Shown one piece after another: positions 8,703 through 16,838 of a stretch of 64,000 bases of DNA. Where the stretch lies: assembly GCF_029961185.1 (NCBI RefSeq), contig NZ_JASBQQ010000002.1, positions 588,196-652,195 on the forward strand, written 5' to 3'. The translations under genes and the position numbers were made by a program. Positions within the stretch are counted from its first letter, which is position 1, and each line of letters starts with the position of its first letter. A model generated the notes under the pieces. That model ran no database searches. It was given only the letters and a program-made list of their open reading frames with translations, and was not told the origin of the DNA. Source of the stretch: Albidovulum aestuarii. Its GTDB lineage: Bacteria; Pseudomonadota; Alphaproteobacteria; Rhodobacterales; Rhodobacteraceae.

Positions 8703-10151
8703 TCAGGCCCGCCAGAACCGCGGCAGGAAAAGCACCAGAACGACCAGGAGCTCGAGCCGGCCGAGCAGCATCGCAACGGTCAGGATCCACTTCGCCAGAT
8801 CATTGATCGCGGCAAAGTTTCCAGCCGGCCCTATGATCTCGCCCAGCCCTGGGCCGATATTGGCAATGGCAGTCGCCGCGCCCGAGATCGACGTCGTGAA
8901 ATCAAGCCCGGTTAGCGCAAGCGACACGGCAATGAGGCCAAGGCTGACGACGAAAAGCCCCAGAAAGCTCATAACCGAGGACAGGACCTCATCCGTCACC
9001 GGCTGCCCGGCGTAACGCGGCGCGAAAACCCCGTTCGGCGAGTGGATGCGGCGGATCTGGGCGCTGACCGCTGCAATCAAAAGCTGATAGCGGAAGATCT
9101 TGACCGAGCAACAGGTCGATCCGGCGCAGCCGCCGATGAGGCCGATGAAGAAAAAGAGAACGATCGAAAACGGCCCCCAAAGCTGGTAGTCGGCGCTGGC
9201 ATAGCCTGTCCCGGTGATGATCGAGGTTACGTTGAAAACCGCCTCGCGCAGCGCATGCAGGACGCTGTCCGCGCGCACGAACACGCGATAGGCCCAGATC
9301 ACCGCGATAAGAACGGCGAGCGTCCACAGAAAGCCCCGCACCTGTGCATCCTGCCAGAGCGGCCGCGCGCTGCCAGCCACAAGCTGGACGTAGCGCACGA
9401 ATGGCAGCGCCGCGACGACCATGAAAAAGGATGACACATATTCCGGCGCGCCCTGAAAGAGCCCGAAGGATGCGTCCGAGGTTGAGAACCCTCCGGTGGC
9501 GATGGTTGTCATCGCATGGTTCACGGCCTCGAACCCGGTCATGCCGACGGCAACATAGGCCAGCCCACAGGCGATGGTCAGGCCGACATAGATCCCCATG
9601 ATCTGCGCCGCGATCTGGGCGGCACGCGGCAGGACCTTGCCACCGGTGTCGAACCCTTCGGACCGGAAGATCTGCATGCCACCGACCCTGAGTTCGGGCA
9701 GGAAGACCATGGCAACGACGATGATCCCGACGCCCCCAAACCATTGCAGCATCGACCGCCAAAGCAGGAGCCCGGCCGGAAAGTCGTCGAGCCCGATGAA
9801 AACCGTGGCCCCGGTCGTGGTCAGACCGGACATCGCTTCGAAAACGGCATCCACCACCCGCGCACCGGTCGCGCCGAAATAAAAGGGCAACGCCCCGAAA
9901 AGCGGCAGAACCATCCAGACACCGGTCGCCAGAAGGAAGGTCTGCTGAAGCGACAGCCGCCGCTGAACCCCATTGGCGCAGGCCACCGCCATGAAGCCGC
10001 CGCCAAGCCCGGCGATCAATGCGCTTTGCCCGAATGCCTGCCAATGGCCATTGGCATAGGCAAGATCGACCGCCATGGGAACGATCATCGTCACCCCAAG
10101 CACGGCGGTCAGCAGGCCGATCACATATCCGACGGGGCGCAGATCCAACAT
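8703..10151 (-). CDS. trkH: TrkH-family potassium transporter, membrane subunit (copy 1)
   Basis: A 482-residue polytopic membrane protein of the TrkH/KtrB superfamily, the ion-conducting subunit of Trk potassium uptake. Pore-loop signatures include SGLTTTGATVF, MTTIATGGFST, ITGTGYAS and GGCAGSTCCSVK, one per pseudo-repeat as expected. The start is set at the ATG of MLDLRPVGYV, matching the neighbouring paralogue's MVDLRPVGYV and giving both proteins exactly 482 residues; an upstream ATG would run into the intergenic gap. It lies 61 bp downstream of the second trkH on the same strand. No trkA regulatory subunit gene is within the window. Confidence 0.93.
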   Translation of the reverse strand: MLDLRPVGYVIGLLTAVLGVTMIVPMAVDLAYANGHWQAFGQSALIAGLGGGFMAVACANGVQRRLSLQQTFLLATGVWMVLPLFGALPFYFGATGARVVDAVFEAMSGLTTTGATVFIGLDDFPAGLLLWRSMLQWFGGVGIIVVAMVFLPELRVGGMQIFRSEGFDTGGKVLPRAAQIAAQIMGIYVGLTIACGLAYVAVGMTGFEAVNHAMTTIATGGFSTSDASFGLFQGAPEYVSSFFMVVAALPFVRYVQLVAGSARPLWQDAQVRGFLWTLAVLIAVIWAYRVFVRADSVLHALREAVFNVTSIITGTGYASADYQLWGPFSIVLFFFIGLIGGCAGSTCCSVKIFRYQLLIAAVSAQIRRIHSPNGVFAPRYAGQPVTDEVLSSVMSFLGLFVVSLGLIAVSLALTGLDFTTSISGAATAIANIGPGLGEIIGPAGNFAAINDLAKWILTVAMLLGRLELLVVLVLFLPRFWRA

Positions 10152-10212
10152 GCCAGAGCCATGGCGGGGCATCGCGAATCTGTCAAGCGTGACAGGATGG
10201 GACGTGAAAGGT

Positions 10213-11661
10213 TCAGGCCCGCCAGAAGCGCGGCAGTGCCACAACGAATATCGACAGAAGCGACAGACGGCCCATGATCATCGCTAGGATCATCAGAAGT
10301 TTCGCGGGGTCGGGAAAATCGATGAACGTGCCCGTCGGCGCTACCATCGGGCCATAGCCGTAACCGATATTCCCGATGGAGGTCCACGAGGCGAAGATCG
10401 CGGATTCGATATCGACGCCCGTATCGAGGATCAGCACCGCGACAACGCCGAAGGTCAGGATATAGGCGCCGAGATAAAGCGTTATCGCGTCCAGCGTATC
10501 GCGGTCCACGGTGCGGCGGTCGTATCGCAAGGGTACGATCCGGCTGGAAGAATGGATGCGCCGGATCTCGGCCATCAGCCCGTTCAGCAGTACCTGGACC
10601 CGGAACACCGACAGGCCCGCCGCGCTCGACCCCGAACAGGCACCGATAATACCAAGCCAGAGTGCGACCATGATTGCATAGCCCCCCCAGCTCGGGAAGC
10701 TTCCGGTTCCGAAACCGGTGGACGACATGATCGAGACAAGGTTGAACAGTGCCTCGCGAAAGGCAGGTTCCACCGACTGGTCGCTGGTCAGCACCCGCCA
10801 GAGCGTGACCGATGCCACCGCCGCGGCGATCCAGCCCAGATAGGCCCGCACCTGTGCATCACGATACAGAGGCTTGGCGGTGCCGTGCACGAGCTGCACG
10901 TACCGGATGTAAGGCAGACTGCCGAGGATCATGAACAGGACAGTGGTATACTCGATCGGTGCTGAATAGCCCGCGAAGGAAGCCGCGCGCGGAGAGAAAC
11001 CACCTGTCGCGATCGTTGCAAAACCATGTGCCACGGCTTCGAAAACGGGCATCCCGAGCAGCGAATAACTTTCCATGCACAGGATGGTCAGCCCGGCATA
11101 GACGAAAAACAGGTCACGTGCAATGTCGGTCGCGCGCGGCAGAACCTTGCCGAACGTGTCGAACCCCTCGGCCCGGAAGAACTGCATGCCACCGACCCGC
11201 ATCACCGGCAAGAAAATCATGGCAATGAAGGCAATCCCAAGTCCGCCGAGCCAGTTGAGCATTCCGCGCCAAAGAAGAACCCCGGCGGGCAGGCGGTCGA
11301 CGTCCACGAAGACGGAGGCTCCGGTCGTCGTGATACCGGAGACTGCTTCGAAATACGCATCGATCAGGCTGACTTCCGGCTCACCTATGACGAAGGGCAA
11401 AGCGCCAAAGAACGGCACGAACAGCCAGATCCCGACCGTCAAAAGAAATGCCTGCCGTATCGACAGGCTGTTCCCGGCACGGTTCTGGCAGGCGAGCGCG
11501 GTCAAGCCACCTGCACCGATGCTGAACAAGGCCGCCTCTCCAAAGGCATCGGCGTTGCCGGTGTTCAACGCAAGGTCGGTGATAAACGGGGCGACCATCG
11601 TCAGGCCCAGACAGGCGATGACGAGTCCGACGACGTAACCAACGGGGCGCAGATCGACCAT
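10213..11661 (-). CDS. trkH: TrkH-family potassium transporter, membrane subunit (copy 2)
   Basis: A second 482-residue TrkH-type subunit, colinear with copy 1 over its whole length. The four filter-like segments are SGITTTGASVF, FATIATGGFSP, MSSTGFGTG and GACSGSSAAGLSV. It differs from copy 1 in the last segment, where CAGSTCCSVK becomes CSGSSAAGLSV. The pair most likely arose by tandem duplication and would form separate homodimeric Trk channels, or channels with different affinity; that is inference. Copy 2 is upstream in the shared transcription direction, so both may be cotranscribed from a promoter in the 36-bp gap after the EamA gene or further upstream. Confidence 0.93.
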   Translation of the reverse strand: MVDLRPVGYVVGLVIACLGLTMVAPFITDLALNTGNADAFGEAALFSIGAGGLTALACQNRAGNSLSIRQAFLLTVGIWLFVPFFGALPFVIGEPEVSLIDAYFEAVSGITTTGASVFVDVDRLPAGVLLWRGMLNWLGGLGIAFIAMIFLPVMRVGGMQFFRAEGFDTFGKVLPRATDIARDLFFVYAGLTILCMESYSLLGMPVFEAVAHGFATIATGGFSPRAASFAGYSAPIEYTTVLFMILGSLPYIRYVQLVHGTAKPLYRDAQVRAYLGWIAAAVASVTLWRVLTSDQSVEPAFREALFNLVSIMSSTGFGTGSFPSWGGYAIMVALWLGIIGACSGSSAAGLSVFRVQVLLNGLMAEIRRIHSSSRIVPLRYDRRTVDRDTLDAITLYLGAYILTFGVVAVLILDTGVDIESAIFASWTSIGNIGYGYGPMVAPTGTFIDFPDPAKLLMILAMIMGRLSLLSIFVVALPRFWRA

Positions 11662-11697
11662 GACGGGGCGAAGCCATGCGCCTCGTCCCGCAAAGTG

Positions 11698-12639
11698 TCA
11701 AGGGTGGCCGTTCCGCGTCGCCGCGCGCTGGAACAGCACTGTTCCGGCCACGATGAGCATGACGGCAGGCCAGAAAGCGGGTGGCAAAGCCTCGCCCAGG
11801 GCCACAACGGCAAGGACGGCTCCGACCATGGCGGCAACCCCGCCGATCTGGCTCATATAGACCGGGCCTGCCTGCGCCTGCAGGCGGAATTGCAGAACAT
11901 ATTGCGCCGCCACCACGGCAGATCCCGTCAGGATCAGAAGCAGGATGTCATGATCGGTCCAGAGCATGGAAAGCCGGCGACCTTCGCTGACCACGGCCAT
12001 CGGCAGGACCAAAGCCGCGCCAATCAGGACCGACAGAGCAGCAAGCGTCAGCGGCGCTTCTCCAACGGGCCAGAACCGTGTGCGAAAGATGTTGCCCAAT
12101 GCCAAAGCTACCGGAATGGCCGCCGCGACACCTACCCAGAGCGCCCCGTCGCCGGGCCCGCCGGTCTCGGCCAGCTTGCCGGATGCCAGGACCACGCCAC
12201 CAACCAGTGCCGCAGCGACGCCCAGCCCCTGACCGCGTCTTGCGCCATCCATCCGCAATACCCGCGCGATGACCCATGTGATCAGGACTGGAAATGCGAA
12301 TGTCAGCGAGACGAAGCCAGCACCGACATGGCCAACAGCAAGATATCCGGCGGCACTCGGCGCCATCATCAGCGCGCCCGCGCCCAAACTGTAGGGCAAG
12401 AGCCGGCCAAGACCAGCCACACCCCGTCCGATCAGAACCGGCAGGATCAGGATTGCTCCGGCCCCGACCCAGACCGCGCCGAGATAGCCAAGCATCGGGG
12501 CCCCTGCGGCTGCGGCAAGTTTCGACAACGCGACCGCCGTCGCGATCAGCGAACCGACCGCGATCAGAAGAAGCGGCGCGGCAAGGGACGACCCCATGAC
12601 GCGGGGGGGCATCCCCGCGCGGGAAACAGCATCCGCCAT
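11698..12639 (-). CDS. EamA/DMT-family membrane transporter
   Basis: A 313-residue inner-membrane protein with about ten predicted transmembrane helices in two EamA-like halves (for example LLLIAVGSLIATAVALSKLA near the N-terminus and MVGAVLAVVALGEALPPAFW near the C-terminus, the conserved end of the second repeat). Members export amino acids, metabolites or drugs. It is divergent from the MarR regulator gene, with about 62 bp between them packed with inverted and direct repeats. The simplest reading is that the MarR protein controls this exporter. Substrate cannot be inferred. Confidence 0.88.
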   Translation of the reverse strand: MADAVSRAGMPPRVMGSSLAAPLLLIAVGSLIATAVALSKLAAAAGAPMLGYLGAVWVGAGAILILPVLIGRGVAGLGRLLPYSLGAGALMMAPSAAGYLAVGHVGAGFVSLTFAFPVLITWVIARVLRMDGARRGQGLGVAAALVGGVVLASGKLAETGGPGDGALWVGVAAAIPVALALGNIFRTRFWPVGEAPLTLAALSVLIGAALVLPMAVVSEGRRLSMLWTDHDILLLILTGSAVVAAQYVLQFRLQAQAGPVYMSQIGGVAAMVGAVLAVVALGEALPPAFWPAVMLIVAGTVLFQRAATRNGHP

Positions 12640-12662
12640 TTGATTTCACTCCGAATTGAATT

Positions 12663-12710
12663 AGTATCTTGTCGGAAACTAACTTAGTGAAAAGTATCTT
12701 GATGTCAAGA
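12663..12710. promoter_or_regulatory. Candidate MarR operator cluster between exporter and regulator
   Basis: The gap between the divergent genes holds a perfect inverted repeat ACTAA-c-TTAGT (12678-12688), a second one TCTTGA-tg-TCAAGA (12697-12710) that covers the ATG at 12702, and a direct repeat of AGTATCTTG at 12663 and 12693, exactly 30 bp apart (about three helical turns). Divergent MarR/transporter pairs are usually autoregulated through such palindromes; binding here is inferred. Confidence 0.55.
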
Positions 12711-13208
12711 CAAATGGATCGTGCGGCCTTCGCCGTATCTCAATGGCGTCAGGAAATGCCTGACCTCGACCTCAGTGCGATGGAGGTTCTGGGCCGGTTG
12801 TCCGAACTTGCACTGGTGATCCGCCGCGATCATCTGGTGCCGGTTTTCGCCGAGTTCGGCCTTCAGGACGGCGAATTCGACGTGCTGGCCGCGCTCCGGC
12901 GCTCCGGTTCGCCCTACCGGATGACCCCGACCGAGCTTTATGGCGTCACGATGCTTTCTTCAGGCGGCATGACCGCAAGGCTCGACCGGCTGGAGAAATC
13001 GGGGCTGATCGAACGCCTGCCAAATCCCGCCGACCGGCGCGGCACGCTCGTCCAGCTCTCTGACAAGGGGCGCGGCCTGATCGAGCGGGCGCTCACCGCT
13101 CATTCGCAGAACGAAACGCGGATATTGTCGGCGTTGAGCGAAGACGAACAGGCCCAGTTGGGCGCCCTGATGGCAAAGCTGCTCTCCGGGCTTCCCTCCG
13201 GCACCTGA
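12702..13208 (+). CDS. MarR-family transcriptional regulator
   Basis: A 168-residue winged-helix repressor. The DNA-binding domain is recognisable from FDVLAALRRSGSPYRMTPTELYGVTMLSSGGMTARLDRLEKSGLIERLPNPADRRGTLVQLSDKG (about residues 60-125), with the DRR wing motif intact. I start at ATG 12702; TTG 12669 or ATG 12714 are possible, and no strong ribosome site decides. The inverted repeat at 12697-12710 overlaps the 12702 start, which fits autorepression. Members respond to small phenolic or other ligands. The divergent EamA transporter is the obvious target. Confidence 0.9.
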   Translation: MSRQMDRAAFAVSQWRQEMPDLDLSAMEVLGRLSELALVIRRDHLVPVFAEFGLQDGEFDVLAALRRSGSPYRMTPTELYGVTMLSSGGMTARLDRLEKSGLIERLPNPADRRGTLVQLSDKGRGLIERALTAHSQNETRILSALSEDEQAQLGALMAKLLSGLPSGT

Positions 13209-13271
13209 CCTGCGGCATTCTTTGCCGCGTTCAATGCGCCCCACCCGCAGACCAAGGACCAGACTGACCCA

Positions 13272-13889
13272 ATGACACGGATATCAAAGGAAGCGCTTGT
13301 TAAGGAAATCGAAGCGCGCACGCACAGCCACGACCGCCTGCTGGTCGGCTTTGCAGGCGCACCCGGCTCGGGCAAGTCGACGATCGCCGAAGATCTGGCT
13401 GCCCGTCTGGGACCCACAGCGACGGTGCTGCCGATGGACGGGTTCCATCTCGACAATGATCGCTTGCGGCAAATGGGGCTCCTGCATCGCAAAGGCGCGC
13501 CTGAAACCTTTGACGCAGACGGTTTCGTCGCTCTCGTCCGCAAGCTGCGCCAGAAGGGCACCGTTGAATTTCCCACTTTCGACCGGGAAGCTGACAGCAC
13601 CGTGCCCGGCGCAGGCCGGATCGGCGAAGACATCCGTATCGTCCTGATCGAAGGGAACTACCTGCTGCTTAATACGCATCCATGGTCGGATCTGGCGGGG
13701 CTTCTCGATCTGCAAATCCGTCTGGAGGTCAGCCGCGACGAGCTTGAGGCCCGGCTGATCAGACGGTGGCTCGATCACGGGCTTTCCCCGGATGCGGCGC
13801 GCACGCGCACCCGTGACAACGACATGGCGAATGTCGATTACATCGCCCAGCATTCCCGGGAACCCGACTACGTGTTGGCGGACGGATAG
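13272..13889 (+). CDS. P-loop nucleoside/sugar kinase, uridine-kinase-like
   Basis: A 205-residue cytoplasmic P-loop protein of the phosphoribulokinase/uridine kinase group. Walker A is GAPGSGKST near residues 29-37; PMDGFHLDN follows as the substrate-contact strand seen in uridine and pantothenate kinases, and VLIEGNYLLL is the Walker B-like strand. A lid with RRWLDHGLSPDAARTRTRDND (arginine-rich, shown here in part) lies near the C-terminus. Related rhizobial proteins include fructose kinase FrcK, so the phosphate acceptor may be a sugar or a nucleoside. It follows the MarR gene by 63 bp on the same strand and may be cotranscribed. Substrate unassigned. Confidence 0.8.
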   Translation: MTRISKEALVKEIEARTHSHDRLLVGFAGAPGSGKSTIAEDLAARLGPTATVLPMDGFHLDNDRLRQMGLLHRKGAPETFDADGFVALVRKLRQKGTVEFPTFDREADSTVPGAGRIGEDIRIVLIEGNYLLLNTHPWSDLAGLLDLQIRLEVSRDELEARLIRRWLDHGLSPDAARTRTRDNDMANVDYIAQHSREPDYVLADG

Positions 13890-14007
13890 CGGAACGGCTT
13901 AGGCCCCGGGCGCGACCACCTCTCAGACAGGCTCCGATCCAATCCCAATTGTCGCTGGTCTCCTGCTATGCTAGCGCGGCACCGAACGCGAACGGGGGAG
14001 TGGAATC

Positions 14008-15267
14008 ATGAAAGTCGTCGTCATGGGCGCCGGGGTGATTGGCGTCACCACCGCCTATTACCTCGCCCGTCAGGGTGCCGAAGTCGTGGTGCTGGACCGC
14101 CAGCCGGGCCCCGGCATGGAGACGAGCTATGCCAATGCGGGCGAGCTTTCCTACGGCATGACCTCGCCCTGGGCCGCGCCCGGCATCCCGATGAAGGCGC
14201 TGAAATGGCTCTTCATGAAACGTCGTCCGCTGTTCATCTGGCCGCTGATCAGCCCCACTATGTGGAAATGGGGCGCTCAGATGCTCTCCAACTGTACCGA
14301 AGACGCCTATGCGCTGAACAAGTCCCGCATGGTCCGCGTCTCGAACTATTCGCGCGACGTGATGCCCGACCTGATCGCCGAGACCGGAATCGACTATGAC
14401 GGTCGCGAGCAGGGTACACTCCAGCTTTTCCGCACCGACAAGCAGCTCAAGGCGTCGAAAGCCGATCAGGCGATCCTCGCCGAGTTCGACAGCCCCTACG
14501 AGGTCCTCGACCGCGACGGTTGTATCGAGGTCGAACCCGCACTGGCCGAGGTCAAGGACAAGTTCGTGGGCGGGCTGCGCCTGACCGCCGACCGCACCGG
14601 CGATTGCCGGATGTTCACCATGGCGCTCGCCGAAAAGGCCGCGGCCCTTGGCGTCACCTTCCATTACGGCCAGAAAATCAGGCTGATCCAGACCCGCGGC
14701 GAAGAGGTGATCGGCGTCCTGACCGAAAGCCTCGGCCGGGTCGAGGGCGATCGCTATGTCTGCGCGCTGGGATCGTTCGGGCCAAAGCTGCTCAATCCTA
14801 TCGACATCCGCCTGCCGGTCTATCCGGTCAAGGGATACTCAGTCACCCTGCCCGTCACCGACGACGCCTTCGCGCCGCAATCGACGATCATGGACGAAAC
14901 CCACAAGGTCGCGATCACCCGGCTCGGCGACCGTATCCGGGTGGCGGGCACCGCCGAGATCGCCGGCTATTCCGACCGGCTCGGGCCCCATGCGACCGAT
15001 ACGGTGCGCCATGTCATCGGCGATCTCTTCCCCAAGGGCGGCGATCTTTCGCAGGCCGAAGGCTGGACTGGTCTTCGGCCGATGACGCCCGACGGCACGC
15101 CCGTTCTTGGCCCCACCCGCTACCGCAACCTCTACCTGAACACAGGCCACGGCACGCTCGGCTGGACCATGGCCGCCGGTTCGGGCCGCGCGGTCGCCGA
15201 TCTGGTCATGGGCAAGAAGCCCGAGATCGACTTCGACGGCCTCACCGCCGCGCGCTACGGGATCTGA
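14008..15267 (+). CDS. dadA: D-amino acid dehydrogenase-like FAD oxidoreductase
   Basis: A 419-residue protein of the DAO/DadA family that oxidatively deaminates D-amino acids and passes electrons to the respiratory chain. The N-terminal dinucleotide fold is VVMGAGVIGVTTAYYLARQG, followed by SYANAGELSYGMTSPWAAPG, which is characteristic of DadA small subunits. The C-terminal segment WTGLRPMTPDGTPVLGPT and NTGHGTLGWTMAAGSG completes the FAD site. It stands alone on this strand and converges on the sulfatase gene with only 6 bp between stops. No alanine racemase or dadX partner is adjacent. Rhodobacterales usually carry several paralogues, so substrate range is uncertain. Confidence 0.88.
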   Translation: MKVVVMGAGVIGVTTAYYLARQGAEVVVLDRQPGPGMETSYANAGELSYGMTSPWAAPGIPMKALKWLFMKRRPLFIWPLISPTMWKWGAQMLSNCTEDAYALNKSRMVRVSNYSRDVMPDLIAETGIDYDGREQGTLQLFRTDKQLKASKADQAILAEFDSPYEVLDRDGCIEVEPALAEVKDKFVGGLRLTADRTGDCRMFTMALAEKAAALGVTFHYGQKIRLIQTRGEEVIGVLTESLGRVEGDRYVCALGSFGPKLLNPIDIRLPVYPVKGYSVTLPVTDDAFAPQSTIMDETHKVAITRLGDRIRVAGTAEIAGYSDRLGPHATDTVRHVIGDLFPKGGDLSQAEGWTGLRPMTPDGTPVLGPTRYRNLYLNTGHGTLGWTMAAGSGRAVADLVMGKKPEIDFDGLTAARYGI

Positions 15268-15273
15268 GCCGGT

Positions 15274-16740
15274 TTATTTGCGGACGTATTTCCGGGTGGT
15301 GTCATCCTCCACCCGGTAGTCCCATGCCGTTCCGTTCGCCGCCATCGCGGCGTTGACGACCGCCTTTTGCGGCAGCCGCGCCCAGACATCGGCCTCGATC
15401 GCGTCGAGGTCGAAGCGCCCGCTGGTGATCACGGCGTTCAACTCGGCCTCGATTTCGGCCACGGCAGGGTCGCCCGCGCGGTTCACCCACTCGCCGGGAT
15501 CTTCGTCGATGTTGAACAGCTGCGGCGCCGAACGGTGGCAGTAGATGTACTTCCACGGCCCCTTCCGCACCATGAAGCTCGACCGCATGATGCCCTCGCC
15601 GTGATACTCGGCGATGACCGGAACCTCCTCCAGCGCCCCGCCCCGCAGCGCGGGCAGAAGCGACCGCCCCTCCATCGGCCGCGCCAGTTCCTGCCCGGCC
15701 AGATCGGCCAATGTCACGGGCAGGTCCATCAAGGAAACGGGTGTCGCCACATCGCGCCGAGTGCCGCCCGGAATTGCCACGATCAGCGGAATGCGTGCCG
15801 ACCATTCGTATAGGCTGCGCTTCTGGATCAGCCCCTTCTCGCCCAGCATCTCGCCATGATCCGAGGTGACGATGACGATGGTGTCCTCGACCAGCCCCTG
15901 CTCATCCAGCACATCCATCAATTCGCCGACCTTATCGTCGACGTAATGGGCAAGTGCTGCAAAACCCCGCCGCATGGCGATCAGATGTTCGGGGTCACGG
16001 ATCGACTTGCGGTCGAGCCCGTACCAGCGCAGGAAGGCACGATCGAAGTCGGAATACTTCGCGTCCATGTCATCGGGATAAAACGGCAATGGCAGGTCGG
16101 CGTCCTTGTACATCTCCCAGTACTTGCGCGGCACCACATAGGGCGGATGGGGATTGGTGAAGCTCACTGTCAGCATCCACGGCCGGTCCTTCGGCGCATG
16201 GCGCAGATATTCCAGCGACCGGAACTGGGTTTCCTCATCATATTGCAATTCGGCCGTCCAGCCCGGCCCGATATTCTCCGCCCGGTATTGTGGCGCGAAG
16301 TCGAAGGCCATCGCCTCCGGATCATCCTCAGGCAAAAGCGGATAGGACCAGAGGAAACCCGATGGATAGATGTCGGTGTTCAGCCGCCTTGCATAGCCAT
16401 GCAGCTGGTCGGCACCGATGAAATGCATCTTGCCCGACAAGACCGTGTCATAGCCCGCATTGGTCAGGTAATGCGCGAAGGTGGGGATGAAGCTCGGGTA
16501 CGGGTCGCCGTTGTCATAGCACCCCGTCGTCGAGGTCAGAAGCCCGGTCATCAGGCAGGACCGGGCAGGCACGCAGATCGGGCTTGGCGTATAGGCATTG
16601 GTGAAATTCACCGCCCGGTCGGCAAGCGCCGAGATATGCCGGGTGCGGGCACCGGGATAGCCACATGCCTCCAGCATGAAGGGTGTCATCTGATCGGCAA
16701 TGATCAAGAGAATGTTCGGCAGGCCGGTTTTTCCAGTCAT
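15274..16740 (-). CDS. betC: Sulfatase, choline-sulfatase-like
   Basis: A 488-residue type I sulfatase of the alkaline-phosphatase superfamily. The formylglycine site is PICVPARSCLMTG (C-x-P-x-R, near residue 57), and the metal ligands are in IADQMTPF and TSDHGEMLGEKGL. The stretch LSGKMHFIGADQLHGYARRLNTDIYPSGF (given here in part) closely resembles choline-sulfatase BetC, which hydrolyses choline-O-sulfate to choline for glycine-betaine synthesis. There is no signal peptide, fitting a cytoplasmic BetC. No betA, betB or choline transporter gene is adjacent, so the assignment rests on sequence. It could act on another sulfate ester. Confidence 0.8.
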   Translation of the reverse strand: MTGKTGLPNILLIIADQMTPFMLEACGYPGARTRHISALADRAVNFTNAYTPSPICVPARSCLMTGLLTSTTGCYDNGDPYPSFIPTFAHYLTNAGYDTVLSGKMHFIGADQLHGYARRLNTDIYPSGFLWSYPLLPEDDPEAMAFDFAPQYRAENIGPGWTAELQYDEETQFRSLEYLRHAPKDRPWMLTVSFTNPHPPYVVPRKYWEMYKDADLPLPFYPDDMDAKYSDFDRAFLRWYGLDRKSIRDPEHLIAMRRGFAALAHYVDDKVGELMDVLDEQGLVEDTIVIVTSDHGEMLGEKGLIQKRSLYEWSARIPLIVAIPGGTRRDVATPVSLMDLPVTLADLAGQELARPMEGRSLLPALRGGALEEVPVIAEYHGEGIMRSSFMVRKGPWKYIYCHRSAPQLFNIDEDPGEWVNRAGDPAVAEIEAELNAVITSGRFDLDAIEADVWARLPQKAVVNAAMAANGTAWDYRVEDDTTRKYVRK

Positions 16741-16838
16741 CGCTGTCTCCGTGTGACGTCCGACCCGGTTCAGGCCCTACGTCAACCTGCGGTCGGCATC
16801 GGCGAACCGCGCGCCCGTTTGCGACAGTTTTTTGGAGT

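Noticed and set aside
11026..12687. Plus-strand frame of 553 residues over trkH and EamA genes
   Set aside because: Composition (glutamine, histidine, aspartate and arginine rich) fits a shadow; the minus-strand genes have clear membrane segments.
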